This document shows positions 14,574 to 22,495 of a stretch of DNA of 64,000 nucleotides, one piece after another. A model generated the notes under the pieces. It made no database searches and was not told the DNA's origin. It was given only the letters and a program-made list of their open reading frames with translations. Each line of letters starts with the position of its first letter. Positions within the stretch are counted from its first letter, which is position 1. The position numbers were made by a program, and so were the translations under genes. Origin of the DNA: Streptomyces sp. NRRL S-350 (GTDB taxonomy: Bacteria; Actinomycetota; Actinomycetes; Streptomycetales; Streptomycetaceae); NCBI RefSeq assembly GCF_000719705.1, contig NZ_JOHO01000034.1, positions 25,533-89,532 of the forward strand, given 5' to 3'.

Positions 14574-14645
14574 GGCCGTGTGCCCGAGTGGTTTAGGGAA
14601 CCGCCTGCAAAGCGGTGCACGCGGGTTCGATTCCCGCCATGGCCT
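14574..14645 (+). tRNA. tRNA-Cys (anticodon GCA)
   Basis: A 72-nt cloverleaf. Acceptor GGCCGTG pairs with CATGGCC with one wobble; the anticodon stem ACCGC/GCGGT carries loop CTGCAAA with anticodon GCA; the T arm is GCGGG-TTCGATT-CCCGC. The discriminator base is U (14645), as expected for tRNA-Cys. CCA is not encoded. Confidence 0.95.
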
Positions 14646-14651
14646 CGTGGA

Positions 14652-14696
14652 AAAGGAATTGCCGGTCGACTCGCGAAGTCGACCGGCAATTCCTTT
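14652..14696. terminator. 20-bp perfect hairpin terminator between tRNA-Cys and the XDH-like operon
   Basis: Arms 14652-14671 and 14677-14696 are perfectly complementary over 20 bp with a 5-base loop, and flanking A and T runs sit on the two strands (AAAAGG / CCTTT). It can stop both the tRNA transcript and the convergent XDH-like operon. Confidence 0.8.
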
Positions 14697-14802
14697 CCGT
14701 TGACTCGCGCCGCTTTCGCGACGGTTTCCCGCCGCTTTCGTGCGGCTTTCCCGCGAGTTTTTTCGCGCCCGGGTTCCCGCCGCTCCCGCCGCGGCGTTCC
14801 CC

Positions 14803-17130
14803 TCAGGCCGTGACGGCGTCCTCAGCCCGGATCGGCAATCGGCCGACCGGCAGGCCGGTGGCGGCGCGGACGGCCGCGGCGACGGCCGCCGGGGCGACCA
14901 CCGCGGGCACCGCGCCGACCGCCTTGGCGCCGAAGGGGGCGACCACGTCCCGCTCCTCCAGCAGCGTGGCGATCCGCACCTCAGGGGTGTCCAGCGCGGT
15001 CGGCAGCCGGTAACCGGTCAGCGAGGGGTTCTGCAGCACGCCGCCCTCCGTGCGCAGGTCCTCCAGCAGCGCCAGGCCCACGCCCTGCGCCACGCCCGCC
15101 TCGATCCGGTCCTCGATCTGGCGCGGGTTCAGCGCCCGCCCGACGTCCTGGGCGACCGTCATCTCGACCACCCGCACGGCACCCAGCTCGATGTCCACGT
15201 CCACCACCGCGCGCATCGCGCAGAACGAGATGGAGACGAAGGCGTCGCCCTGCCCGGACTCGTCCAGCGGCTCGGTGGGGTGCGGGCGGCACTGCGCGGT
15301 CGCCCAGAGCTCCTTGCCCTCCAGCGCCTCGGCGACCGGCATGCCCAGCACCCCGTCGTACGAGGTGATCTTGCCGTCGGCGATCTGCAGCAGCTCCGCC
15401 GACATCCCGAAGTTGGCCGCGATCGGCTGCAGCAGCTGGTGGCGGACCATCAGCGCGGCCCGCTCGACCGCGCCGCCGGAGACCCAGGTGTGCCGGCCCC
15501 GCGCGGACGGACCGGCGATCGACTGGTCGCTGTCGGCCGGCGCGATGTAGACCTCGCTGACGCCCAGTACGGTCTGCACGATCTGCCGGGCCAGCGTGGC
15601 GAAGCCCTGCCCGGCGTCGACGGCCGCGCAGATCACCGTGGCGTGGTCGCCGCTGACCCGCACCGTCGCGGTGGAGACCTCGTCCTCGCCCTCGGCGCCC
15701 AGCATGTGCACCATGCCGACGGCGTAGCCGATGCCGCGCCGCACCGCCGCCGGGTCGCCCGCGCCGCCGGGACCGCCGGGCAGCAGCCACTCGGCGTCCG
15801 GCTCGTCCACCGGCAGGGCCGGCAGCGGCTCGTCGGCGACGGCGTCCAGCAGGGCCCGCACCGGCGCCGGGCAGGTGACGGCCTGTCCGGTGGGCAGCGG
15901 GTCGCCGGTGGACATCGCGTTGCGCCGGCGGATCTCCACCGGGTCCACGCCGACCCGGGCGGCCAGCTGGTCCAGCTGCGACTCGTACGCGAAGCAGGCC
16001 TGCAGCGCGCCCTCGCCGCGCATCCGCCCGGCCGGCGGGTTGTTGGTGCGCACCGCCCAGGCGTCCACGAAGACGTTCGGGCAGATGTACGGGCCGACCG
16101 AGAACGCCGTCGCGGCGGCCAGCGCCTCGGCCGAGACGTCCGCGTAGGCGCCGCCGTCCAGCAGGATCTGCGCCTCGACCTTCACCAGGGTGCCCTCGGC
16201 GTCGGCGTGGTGGCGGTAGCGCAGGAGAGCGGGGTGGCGCGAGGTGTGGGTGTGGAAGGACTCCTCACGGGTGAGGGTCATCTTCACCGGGCGGCCGGTG
16301 CGCAGCGCCAGCAGTGCGAGGGTCACCTGGAAGGAGAGGTCCTCGCGGTCGGTGGTGGCGCCGGGCACGCCGGTGACCACCAGCCGGACCCGGTCGGGCT
16401 CCAGGCCGAGGCAGGCGGCGGTGCGGTCGCGGTCGCCGTGCGGGTCGGTGGAGGACAGGTGCAGCTCGACGCCGCCGTCCGGGCGCGGTACGGCCAGCCC
16501 GGCCTCGGCGCCGAGCGGGGCGGGGTCCTGCCGGCCGACCTGGTAGAGGCCCTCGACGACGATCTCGCCGACCGCGTCGGGGTCACCGGTGCGCAGCGGC
16601 AGGTGGCGGAACAGGTTGCCGTCCGGGTGCAGCGGCGGCGCGGTGAACGCCTGCTCGGGGTCGATCACGGCCTCCAGGGGCTCGTAGTCGACCGCGATCA
16701 GACCGACCGCCAGCCGGGCGGTGTCCGGGTGGTCGGCGGCCACCGCGGCGATCGGCTCGCCGTGGTGGCGCACCACGCCGGCGGCCAGCACCGGCCGGTC
16801 GGCGACGATCGGGCCGGCCGGGGCGCCGTCGGGGGCGCCGTCCGGGCCCGGCGGCAGGTCGGCGGCGGTGACCACGGCGTGCACACCGGGCAGCGCGAGC
16901 GCGGCCGAGGTGTCGATGCCGCGGATCCGGGCGTGCGGGTGCGGCGAGCGCAGCACCGCGCCCCACAGCAGGCCCTCGGCCCACAGGTCGGCCGCGTACG
17001 GGTAGATGCCGAGCGCCTTGGGCAGTGCGTCGCTGCGCAGCGGGGAGCTGCCCAGGCCGAACGGCTCCGGTGCGCCGCCCTCGTCGCCGTCCTGCTGGGG
17101 TGCTGCGCCGATGTCGGTAGGCGACGTCAT
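14803..17130 (-). CDS. Xanthine-dehydrogenase-family molybdopterin-binding subunit, apparently degenerate
   Basis: A 775-residue large subunit of the xanthine oxidase family. The aldehyde-oxidase a/b hammerhead domain comes first (about 30-150), then the molybdopterin-binding domains with LALRTGRPVKMTLTREESF and GRHTWVSGGAVERAA. Two canonical features are absent. The cofactor loop GGGFGGK preceding EDLS reads VPGATTDREDLS. The catalytic Glu in the C-terminal (K)xVGEPP motif reads GAKAVGAVPAVV, i.e. Ala. Canonical hydroxylase activity is therefore doubtful. It overlaps the upstream 2Fe-2S gene by ATGA and is the last of three coupled genes. Confidence 0.85.
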   Translation of the reverse strand: MTSPTDIGAAPQQDGDEGGAPEPFGLGSSPLRSDALPKALGIYPYAADLWAEGLLWGAVLRSPHPHARIRGIDTSAALALPGVHAVVTAADLPPGPDGAPDGAPAGPIVADRPVLAAGVVRHHGEPIAAVAADHPDTARLAVGLIAVDYEPLEAVIDPEQAFTAPPLHPDGNLFRHLPLRTGDPDAVGEIVVEGLYQVGRQDPAPLGAEAGLAVPRPDGGVELHLSSTDPHGDRDRTAACLGLEPDRVRLVVTGVPGATTDREDLSFQVTLALLALRTGRPVKMTLTREESFHTHTSRHPALLRYRHHADAEGTLVKVEAQILLDGGAYADVSAEALAAATAFSVGPYICPNVFVDAWAVRTNNPPAGRMRGEGALQACFAYESQLDQLAARVGVDPVEIRRRNAMSTGDPLPTGQAVTCPAPVRALLDAVADEPLPALPVDEPDAEWLLPGGPGGAGDPAAVRRGIGYAVGMVHMLGAEGEDEVSTATVRVSGDHATVICAAVDAGQGFATLARQIVQTVLGVSEVYIAPADSDQSIAGPSARGRHTWVSGGAVERAALMVRHQLLQPIAANFGMSAELLQIADGKITSYDGVLGMPVAEALEGKELWATAQCRPHPTEPLDESGQGDAFVSISFCAMRAVVDVDIELGAVRVVEMTVAQDVGRALNPRQIEDRIEAGVAQGVGLALLEDLRTEGGVLQNPSLTGYRLPTALDTPEVRIATLLEERDVVAPFGAKAVGAVPAVVAPAAVAAAVRAATGLPVGRLPIRAEDAVTA

Positions 17131-18398
17131 GATGCGTGGTCGTCCTCGGGGAGCCGGATGCCGTGGGCGGGGGTGGCACCGTACGGGGCGCCGGCCGGGG
17201 CACCGCCCTCGGCGGGGGCACCGTGCGGGTGCTGGGCGACGTACGGGGTGCCGTGCGGCGGCGTGCCGTCGAAGGCGGTGCCGGGCAGCGGGGTGCCGTG
17301 CGCGGGGGTGGGCTCGTAGACCGGGGCGTCGTACCCGGTGTCGTACCCGGTGCCGTAGCCGGTGTGCTGCTGGTGGCCGTCCGGGTAGGGCAGGTACGTG
17401 CCGTGGGCGGGGGTGCCCTGGTACGCCTGTTCGGGGTAGCCCTGCGGCGGGTAGTACACCTGGTCGTCGGTGGCCTGGGCGGGGATCCCGCCGTGCACCG
17501 GGGCCAGGACGGCGGTGTCGTACACGCCGGTGTCGTAGCCGCCCGCCGGATCGCCGTACGGCGTCCCGACCGGGATCTGCGCCTGGTCGACGGGCTGCTG
17601 CCCGGCGGGGTGCGGGGCGGCGGGGTGCGGGGCCGCGGGCTGCTGGGCGGCGGGGTGCTGCTGCGGGACGTGCTCGATCCAGGCCTCGGCGTCGGCGTAG
17701 ACCGGCGGCTCGACGGCGGCCCCGGGTTCCGCGGGTGTGCCGGCGGGCGGCTCGGCCACCGGCTGGGCGGGCGGGTCGCCCGCTGCCCCGCCGCCCGGCT
17801 CGGCGGACTGTGCGGCAGCCTCCGCGGCGGCTTCCTCCGCCTCCTCGGCCTCCAGGGCGCGGGCGTCCGCGACGGTCTGGACGGCGGCGAGCACGCCCTT
17901 GTAGCCGGTGCAGCGGCAGAGGTTGCCGCAGAGCGCCTGCCGGGCCTCGACCTCGGTGGGCCGGTGGTTGCGCTGGAGCAGGTCGTGCACGGCCATCGCC
18001 ATGCCCGGGGTGCAGTAGCCGCACTGGACGGCGCCGGAGGCGGCCAGCGCCTGCTGGACGTCGCTCGCGCCGCCGCCGGCCGACAGGCCCTCGACGGTGT
18101 TGATCTCGCTGTCGGCGGCCAGCGCGGCGGGCACCAGGCAGCCGGCCACGAGCTGGCCGTCCACCTGCACCGAGCAGGCCCCGCACTCGCCCTGCTCGCA
18201 GCCGTCCTTGGCGCCGGCCAGGCCGAGCCGCTCGCGCAGCACGTAGAGCAGGCTCTCGCCGATCCAGGCGTCGGTGACGGGCCGTTCGAAACCGTTGACC
18301 CGCAGCGTGTAGGAGGCGCACGGGCGCAGCTCGCGGCTGACCTGCGGGGAGAGGCCGAGCGGGTCGGCGTCGAGGGTCTCGATGGGGTCTGTGCTCAC
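17127..18398 (-). CDS. [2Fe-2S]-binding subunit of the XDH-like complex with a long low-complexity tail
   Basis: A 423-residue protein. Residues about 25-190 form a normal small subunit: the plant-type 2Fe-2S domain (DGCEQGECGACSV and a later Cys) and the all-helical domain with the second cluster (VQCGYCTPGM and CGNLCRCTGY). Both clusters look intact. Family members are usually 160-200 residues; here a tail of about 230 residues rich in Pro, Gly, His, Tyr, Thr and Ala follows, with recurring PAHGT and GYDTG elements. The gene overlaps both neighbours by ATGA, so the three subunits are made stoichiometrically. It should pass electrons from the large subunit to the flavin subunit. Confidence 0.88.
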   Translation of the reverse strand: MSTDPIETLDADPLGLSPQVSRELRPCASYTLRVNGFERPVTDAWIGESLLYVLRERLGLAGAKDGCEQGECGACSVQVDGQLVAGCLVPAALAADSEINTVEGLSAGGGASDVQQALAASGAVQCGYCTPGMAMAVHDLLQRNHRPTEVEARQALCGNLCRCTGYKGVLAAVQTVADARALEAEEAEEAAAEAAAQSAEPGGGAAGDPPAQPVAEPPAGTPAEPGAAVEPPVYADAEAWIEHVPQQHPAAQQPAAPHPAAPHPAGQQPVDQAQIPVGTPYGDPAGGYDTGVYDTAVLAPVHGGIPAQATDDQVYYPPQGYPEQAYQGTPAHGTYLPYPDGHQQHTGYGTGYDTGYDAPVYEPTPAHGTPLPGTAFDGTPPHGTPYVAQHPHGAPAEGGAPAGAPYGATPAHGIRLPEDDHAS

Positions 18399-19276
18399 TT
18401 CAGCGCCCTTCCCAGTGCCCGTCGGGCCAGCACCGCTACGGTACGCCGCAGCCGAACGGCGGCCGCGGTCGGCCCCTCGGTCACGGCCTCCCAGGCGCCC
18501 TCGGCGCCGTAGTTGTCGGGGACGCAGGCGGTGGCCACGTATTCGCCGAAGGCGGCGTTCGCGGCCGGGTCGATTTCGCGGCTGCCGTCCCAGTCGATGC
18601 AGCCGGCCACCCAGGCCTCGGCCTCCAGCGGGCGCAGCGGCACCGGGGCGACGGCCCCGACGGCGCAGCGGACCGAGCGCCGGGCCGGGTCGAGGACGAG
18701 GGCGACGGAGGCGGTGGCGCGGGCCGGGCCGCTGCGGCCGGTGGCCTTGAGGAAGACCTGCGGCGCGTGCAGCAGCGGGACGCGCACCCAGGTGAGCAGT
18801 TCGCCGGGGCGCACCGGGTCGAGGCCGGTGAGCAGGTGACTGACCGGCACCTCGCGGGTGGCGCCGGCGCGCGCGAGGGTGACGCTGGCCTCCAGTGCGG
18901 CGAGCACCGGCAGGGTGTCGCCGGCCGGCGCGGCGGTGACGATGTTGCCGCCGAGGGTGCCGACGTTGCGGACCTGCGGCGGGCCGGCGGTGCGGGCGGC
19001 GTCGGCGAGCGCGGGGATGAGCGCGGCGAAGTCGGGGCGGTCCATCCGGGCGTGGGTGAGTCCGGCGCCGAGGACGGCGGTGCCGCCGTCCTCGTAGCGC
19101 CAGCCGCGCAGTTCGGTGATCCGGCCGAGGCCGACCAGGGCGGCGGGGCGCAGCCGGCCGGCATTGACGGCTTCCATGAGGTCGGTGGCTCCGGCCACCG
19201 GTACCGCGGCCGGGGCGGTGGCCAGCGCGTCGACGGCCTCGTCGAGCGAGGCCGGCAGCATGATCGTCCGGTTCAC
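18395..19276 (-). CDS. FAD-binding subunit of the XDH-like complex
   Basis: A 293-residue medium subunit. The FAD-binding PCMH-type domain occupies about 1-180, with AGATDLMEAVN and the conserved TLGGNIVTAAPAGDTLP loop; the CO-dehydrogenase flavoprotein C-terminal domain follows. The GTG at 19276 is chosen, with GGTGGGA upstream; homology begins within ten residues. It is the first gene of the operon, overlapping the 2Fe-2S gene by ATGA. In the family, electrons go from the Mo centre through 2Fe-2S to this FAD and then to NAD+ or another acceptor. The substrate is unknown. Confidence 0.88.
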   Translation of the reverse strand: MNRTIMLPASLDEAVDALATAPAAVPVAGATDLMEAVNAGRLRPAALVGLGRITELRGWRYEDGGTAVLGAGLTHARMDRPDFAALIPALADAARTAGPPQVRNVGTLGGNIVTAAPAGDTLPVLAALEASVTLARAGATREVPVSHLLTGLDPVRPGELLTWVRVPLLHAPQVFLKATGRSGPARATASVALVLDPARRSVRCAVGAVAPVPLRPLEAEAWVAGCIDWDGSREIDPAANAAFGEYVATACVPDNYGAEGAWEAVTEGPTAAAVRLRRTVAVLARRALGRALK

Positions 19277-19562
19277 CTGGGTCCCACCGTGCTCCACTTG
19301 CTCATCTGTCGCCTGCCGCCCGCGGCCTTCGGCCGTGCTGTCCTGCGTCAGCAGCCCGGCCTGGCCCGTAGGGTACGGGCGATCGGGCCGGGTTGGGCAA
19401 CTCTGGCACACAATGCTCGATGATCACTTCGGGGCCGGTGAACGGGACTGCCCGATTGGGACGGATACCGGGCGGTATCTGCCCGGGCCAGGTTCGGGCC
19501 TGGGCAGATGTTCATCTGTTCTTGACGTCGGATGACCTTCCGGAAGTTCCCGACGGGTACGA
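19277..19562. other. Intergenic region with XDH-like operon promoter
   Basis: 286 bp with no gene seen. It has an inverted repeat GATACC-GGGC-GGTATC at 19464-19479, about 190 bp upstream of the operon, and a CTTCCGGAAG palindrome at 19537-19546 just past the hexosaminidase stop. I could not place a promoter. Confidence 0.5.
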
Positions 19563-21173
19563 CTAACGCACCGGCGGCGGCCCCTCGATCGGCCGGCCCA
19601 GCACGCCGGGCCGACGCTGCCACGGGTGCGGTCCGCCGGCCGGGCGGTACTCGACGCCGAGCGCGTCCAGCACCGCGAGGTGCGCCGCCAGCCGCTGCTC
19701 GAACCCGGCGAAGTCGCGCGCGTCCGGCTCGGCGGGCAGCTCGGACCAGGCGACCTCGGCGAAGGCGACCAGTCGGGGGAACACGCGGTAGTCGATGTCC
19801 CGGGCGCTGTCCGCGAACTCGCTCCACAGGTTGGCCTGGGTGCCGATCACGTGCCGCGCCGCGGCCTCGTCCAGCTGCGCGGGCACCGGCTCGAAGCGGT
19901 AGACGTCCTCCAGCGTGCGGACGAAGCCGACCGGGATCGGCTCGTCCGGCCCGTCCGCCTGCCGGTGGTCGAAGTAGACGTGCTGTTCGGGGCACATCAC
20001 CACGTCGTGCCCGGCCTTCGCGGCGGCGATCCCGCCGGCGAAGCCGCGCCAGGAGGAGACGGCGGCGCCCGGGGCGAGCCCGCCCTCCAGGATCTCGTCC
20101 CAGCCGATCAGCCGACGGCCGCGCCCGGCCAGCCAGCGGTCGAAGTGCCGGATGACGTGGCTCTGCAGTTCGTCCTCGTTGGCCAGGCCCAGTTCGCGGA
20201 TCCGGGCCTGGGCGGCGGCGCTGTCCTTCCACTGCTCCTTGGGGCACTCGTCGCCGCCGAGGTGGATGAACTCGGAGGGGAAGAGCTCCAGGACCTCCTC
20301 CAGCACCCCTTCGAAGAAGCGCAGGGTCTCCTCGGAGGCGTTGAGCACGTGGTGGCTCACGCCCCAGTCCGTCCAGACGCCGAGCGCGGCGGTGTCCGCC
20401 ACGTCGGTGTTGCCCAGCTCGGGGTAGGCGGCGACGGCGGCCTGGGTGTGCCCGGGCAGGTCGATCTCGGGGACGACGGTGACGCCGCGCTCGGCCGCGT
20501 ACGCGACGATCTCGCGCAGGTCGTCCTGGGTGTAGTAGCCGCCGTGCGGGCGGTCGTCCCGGCGCTGCCCGGTCCGGTAGCCGACCATCGAGCGGTCCCG
20601 CCAGGCGCCGCGCCCGGTCAGCCTCGGGTAGCGCTTGATCTCCACCCGCCAGCCCTGGTCGTCGGTCAGGTGCAGGTGCAGCACGTTGAGCTTGTGCACG
20701 GCCAGCAGGTCGACGAAGCGCAGCACGTCCGCCTTGGGCAGGAAGTGCCGGGCGACGTCGAGCAGGGCGCCGCGCCAGCCGAAGCGGGGGGCGTCCTCGA
20801 TGTCGGCGCCGGGCAGCACCCAGCCGTCGCGGCGCAGCGGCGAGCGGCGGAAGGCGTCCGGCCCGAGCAGCTGCCGCAGGGTCTGCGCTCCCCACCGCGC
20901 GCCGGCCGGGCCGCCCGCGACGAGCAGGGCGCGGCCGGGGCGCACCGTGATCCGGTACGCCTCGGCGGCGAGCGCGTCGTCCTGGACCAGTTCGATTCCG
21001 GCGCCCGGCCGGCCCGGGGGGAGCGGCAGCCCGGTGGCGGCGGACAGCGTGGCGCGCAGCCACCGCTCGGTGTCGGCCAGCACGGGCGGGGCGGTCAGCG
21101 TGGTCGAGGCGTCGAGCGGGAAGTCCTCGTCCGGGCGGCGGACGGCACGCGAGGGTGCGGGAATGAGGTCCAT
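19563..21173 (-). CDS. Beta-N-acetylhexosaminidase, GH20
   Basis: A 536-residue glycoside hydrolase. Residues about 10-120 form the GH20b domain and the catalytic TIM barrel follows (FGWRGALLDVARHF onward). The catalytic Asp-Glu pair is visible in HLGGDECPKEQW, and substrate-binding HLHLTDDQGW and PEIDLPGHTQA are present. It releases terminal GlcNAc/GalNAc by substrate-assisted catalysis, e.g. from chitobiose or wall fragments. No signal peptide is evident, so it is probably cytoplasmic and acts on imported chito-oligosaccharides. A DasR-like operator at 21201-21216 fits control by aminosugars. The ATG at 21173 has AGGAT upstream. Confidence 0.9.
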   Translation of the reverse strand: MDLIPAPSRAVRRPDEDFPLDASTTLTAPPVLADTERWLRATLSAATGLPLPPGRPGAGIELVQDDALAAEAYRITVRPGRALLVAGGPAGARWGAQTLRQLLGPDAFRRSPLRRDGWVLPGADIEDAPRFGWRGALLDVARHFLPKADVLRFVDLLAVHKLNVLHLHLTDDQGWRVEIKRYPRLTGRGAWRDRSMVGYRTGQRRDDRPHGGYYTQDDLREIVAYAAERGVTVVPEIDLPGHTQAAVAAYPELGNTDVADTAALGVWTDWGVSHHVLNASEETLRFFEGVLEEVLELFPSEFIHLGGDECPKEQWKDSAAAQARIRELGLANEDELQSHVIRHFDRWLAGRGRRLIGWDEILEGGLAPGAAVSSWRGFAGGIAAAKAGHDVVMCPEQHVYFDHRQADGPDEPIPVGFVRTLEDVYRFEPVPAQLDEAAARHVIGTQANLWSEFADSARDIDYRVFPRLVAFAEVAWSELPAEPDARDFAGFEQRLAAHLAVLDALGVEYRPAGGPHPWQRRPGVLGRPIEGPPPVR

Positions 21174-21200
21174 TCCGACATCCTGCCCACGCCCTGGCCG

Positions 21201-21216
21201 ATTGGCATAGACCACG
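21201..21216. promoter_or_regulatory. DasR-like operator (dre) upstream of the hexosaminidase
   Basis: ATTGGCATAGACCACG matches 12 of 16 positions of the DasR consensus (ACTGGTCTAGACCACT), with the right half TAGACCAC intact. It lies 28 bp upstream of the ATG. DasR represses aminosugar genes in Streptomyces, so the context fits. Confidence 0.5.
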
Positions 21217-21275
21217 TGCGATCGCAGTGCCGTGCGGGACGGCGCGCTGCGGCGGCTCGGGAACGGGCCGGCGGC

Positions 21276-21551
21276 CTACTTGTCGCCGTCGCCGTCCTGC
21301 GGCTTGCCGATGCCGTCGTAGATCTCCTTGCACATCGGGCAGACCGGGTACTTCTTCGGGTCGCGCCCGGGCACCCACACCTTGCCGCAGAGCGCCACCA
21401 CGGGAGACCCGGAGAGCGCGCTCTCCATGATCTTGTCCTTCTGGACGTAGTGCGCGAAGCGCTCGTGGTCGCCGTCCCCGTGGGAGACCTGGGGGACGGG
21501 CTCGACCAGGGTGCCGGTGCCGAGGCCGCGCTCGGGCTCAAGAGTGCTCAT
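21276..21551 (-). CDS. DUF3039 family protein
   Basis: A 91-residue actinobacterial conserved protein of unknown function. The C-terminal half has a zinc-ribbon-like set of cysteines (ALCGK ... YPVCPMCKEIYD) and a conserved HYVQKDKIMES segment. It is soluble and probably metal-binding. It lies between the hexosaminidase and yqgE on the same strand with short gaps (102 and 62 bp). Start ATG at 21551; the ribosome-binding site is weak. Confidence 0.8.
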   Translation of the reverse strand: MSTLEPERGLGTGTLVEPVPQVSHGDGDHERFAHYVQKDKIMESALSGSPVVALCGKVWVPGRDPKKYPVCPMCKEIYDGIGKPQDGDGDK

Positions 21552-21613
21552 GGGTGCCAAGTCTATGGGCGCCCCGGGAAACCGGGCCAGTATCGCGTGT
21601 CGGGGCCGGCGGC

Positions 21614-22198
21614 TCAGTTCATCGTCGGGTCGTCCGGGTAGGTCGCCAGCAGGGCGAGCGGGCCGCGCTGGCGGCGCAGCACCGCGCGCCACAGCCGCTC
21701 CGGCTCGGGGCTGGAGACGTCCCCGGGCTCGCACTCCACCAGGTACCAGGCGCCGCTCTCCAGCTCGGCCTCCAGCTGGCCCGGCGACCAGCCCGCGTAC
21801 CCGGCGAAGATCCGCAGGCTGCCCAGCTCTCCCGCCAGCACCTCGGGCGGCGCCCCCAGGTCGACCAGGCCGATCGCGCCGTGCACCCGCCGCCAGCCGA
21901 GCGGCTCGCCGGTGCCCGGCTCCCCCGGTGCCACCGCGAGGCCGAGTGCCGAGTCCAGCGCCACCGGGCCGCCCTGGAACACCACGGCGGGCTGCCCGAC
22001 GAGTCGCCCCCAGCCGTCGAGCACGCTGCCCACGTCGACCGGGGTCGGCCGGTTGAGGACCACGCCGAGCGCCCCCTCGGCGTCGTGGTCGAGGAGGAGC
22101 ACCACCGCCCGCGCGAAGTTCGGGTCGGTGAGCACGGGCGTCGCGACGAGCAGACGGCCGGTGTGGGATCGGTCTCCGTGCGAATGGGCCGCCGTCAT
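21614..22198 (-). CDS. YqgE/AlgH family protein
   Basis: A 194-residue DUF179 protein. It has the family pattern GRLLVATPVLTDPNFARAVVLLLDHDAEGALGVVLNRP near the N-terminus, FQGGPVALDSALGL in the middle and FAGYAGWSPGQLEAEL toward the end. AlgH was implicated in alginate control in Pseudomonas, but the biochemical role is not known. It is divergent from murA. Its first codons have GAGG almost abutting the ATG. Apparently complete. Confidence 0.88.
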   Translation of the reverse strand: MTAAHSHGDRSHTGRLLVATPVLTDPNFARAVVLLLDHDAEGALGVVLNRPTPVDVGSVLDGWGRLVGQPAVVFQGGPVALDSALGLAVAPGEPGTGEPLGWRRVHGAIGLVDLGAPPEVLAGELGSLRIFAGYAGWSPGQLEAELESGAWYLVECEPGDVSSPEPERLWRAVLRRQRGPLALLATYPDDPTMN

Positions 22199-22495
22199 GC
22201 CTCACATGATCCCGCAGAACGGCACCGACCGGGCACCGCAACGCCCGAAACCCGACACGCCGGACGAACACCCGTACGGCGGCACCGGCGGGCGGGAGGA
22301 CGTCCGGAGAGAGCACCATCACGGGAGAGGCTCACGGGAACCAACGGCACGCCCACTACCATCTACGTCTGGTGGACGCCTATAGGTGCCGACTCGGATT
22401 CGCCGGGGGCCCGAACGCGCCCGTACGACCGGTCCACCACCGGCTCTCTCCCGGAGCCCTCCCCGATTCCTCTGGCACCCCGGATTGCGAGAACG
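22199..22495. other. Divergent yqgE/murA promoter region
   Basis: 297 bp with no gene seen and no promoter placed confidently. The murA ribosome-binding site is weak. Confidence 0.5.

Noticed and set aside
14574..14700. Integrative element attachment site at tRNA-Cys
   Set aside because: No duplicated tRNA 3' end, integrase or mobile genes are nearby; the sequence after the tRNA is a terminator.
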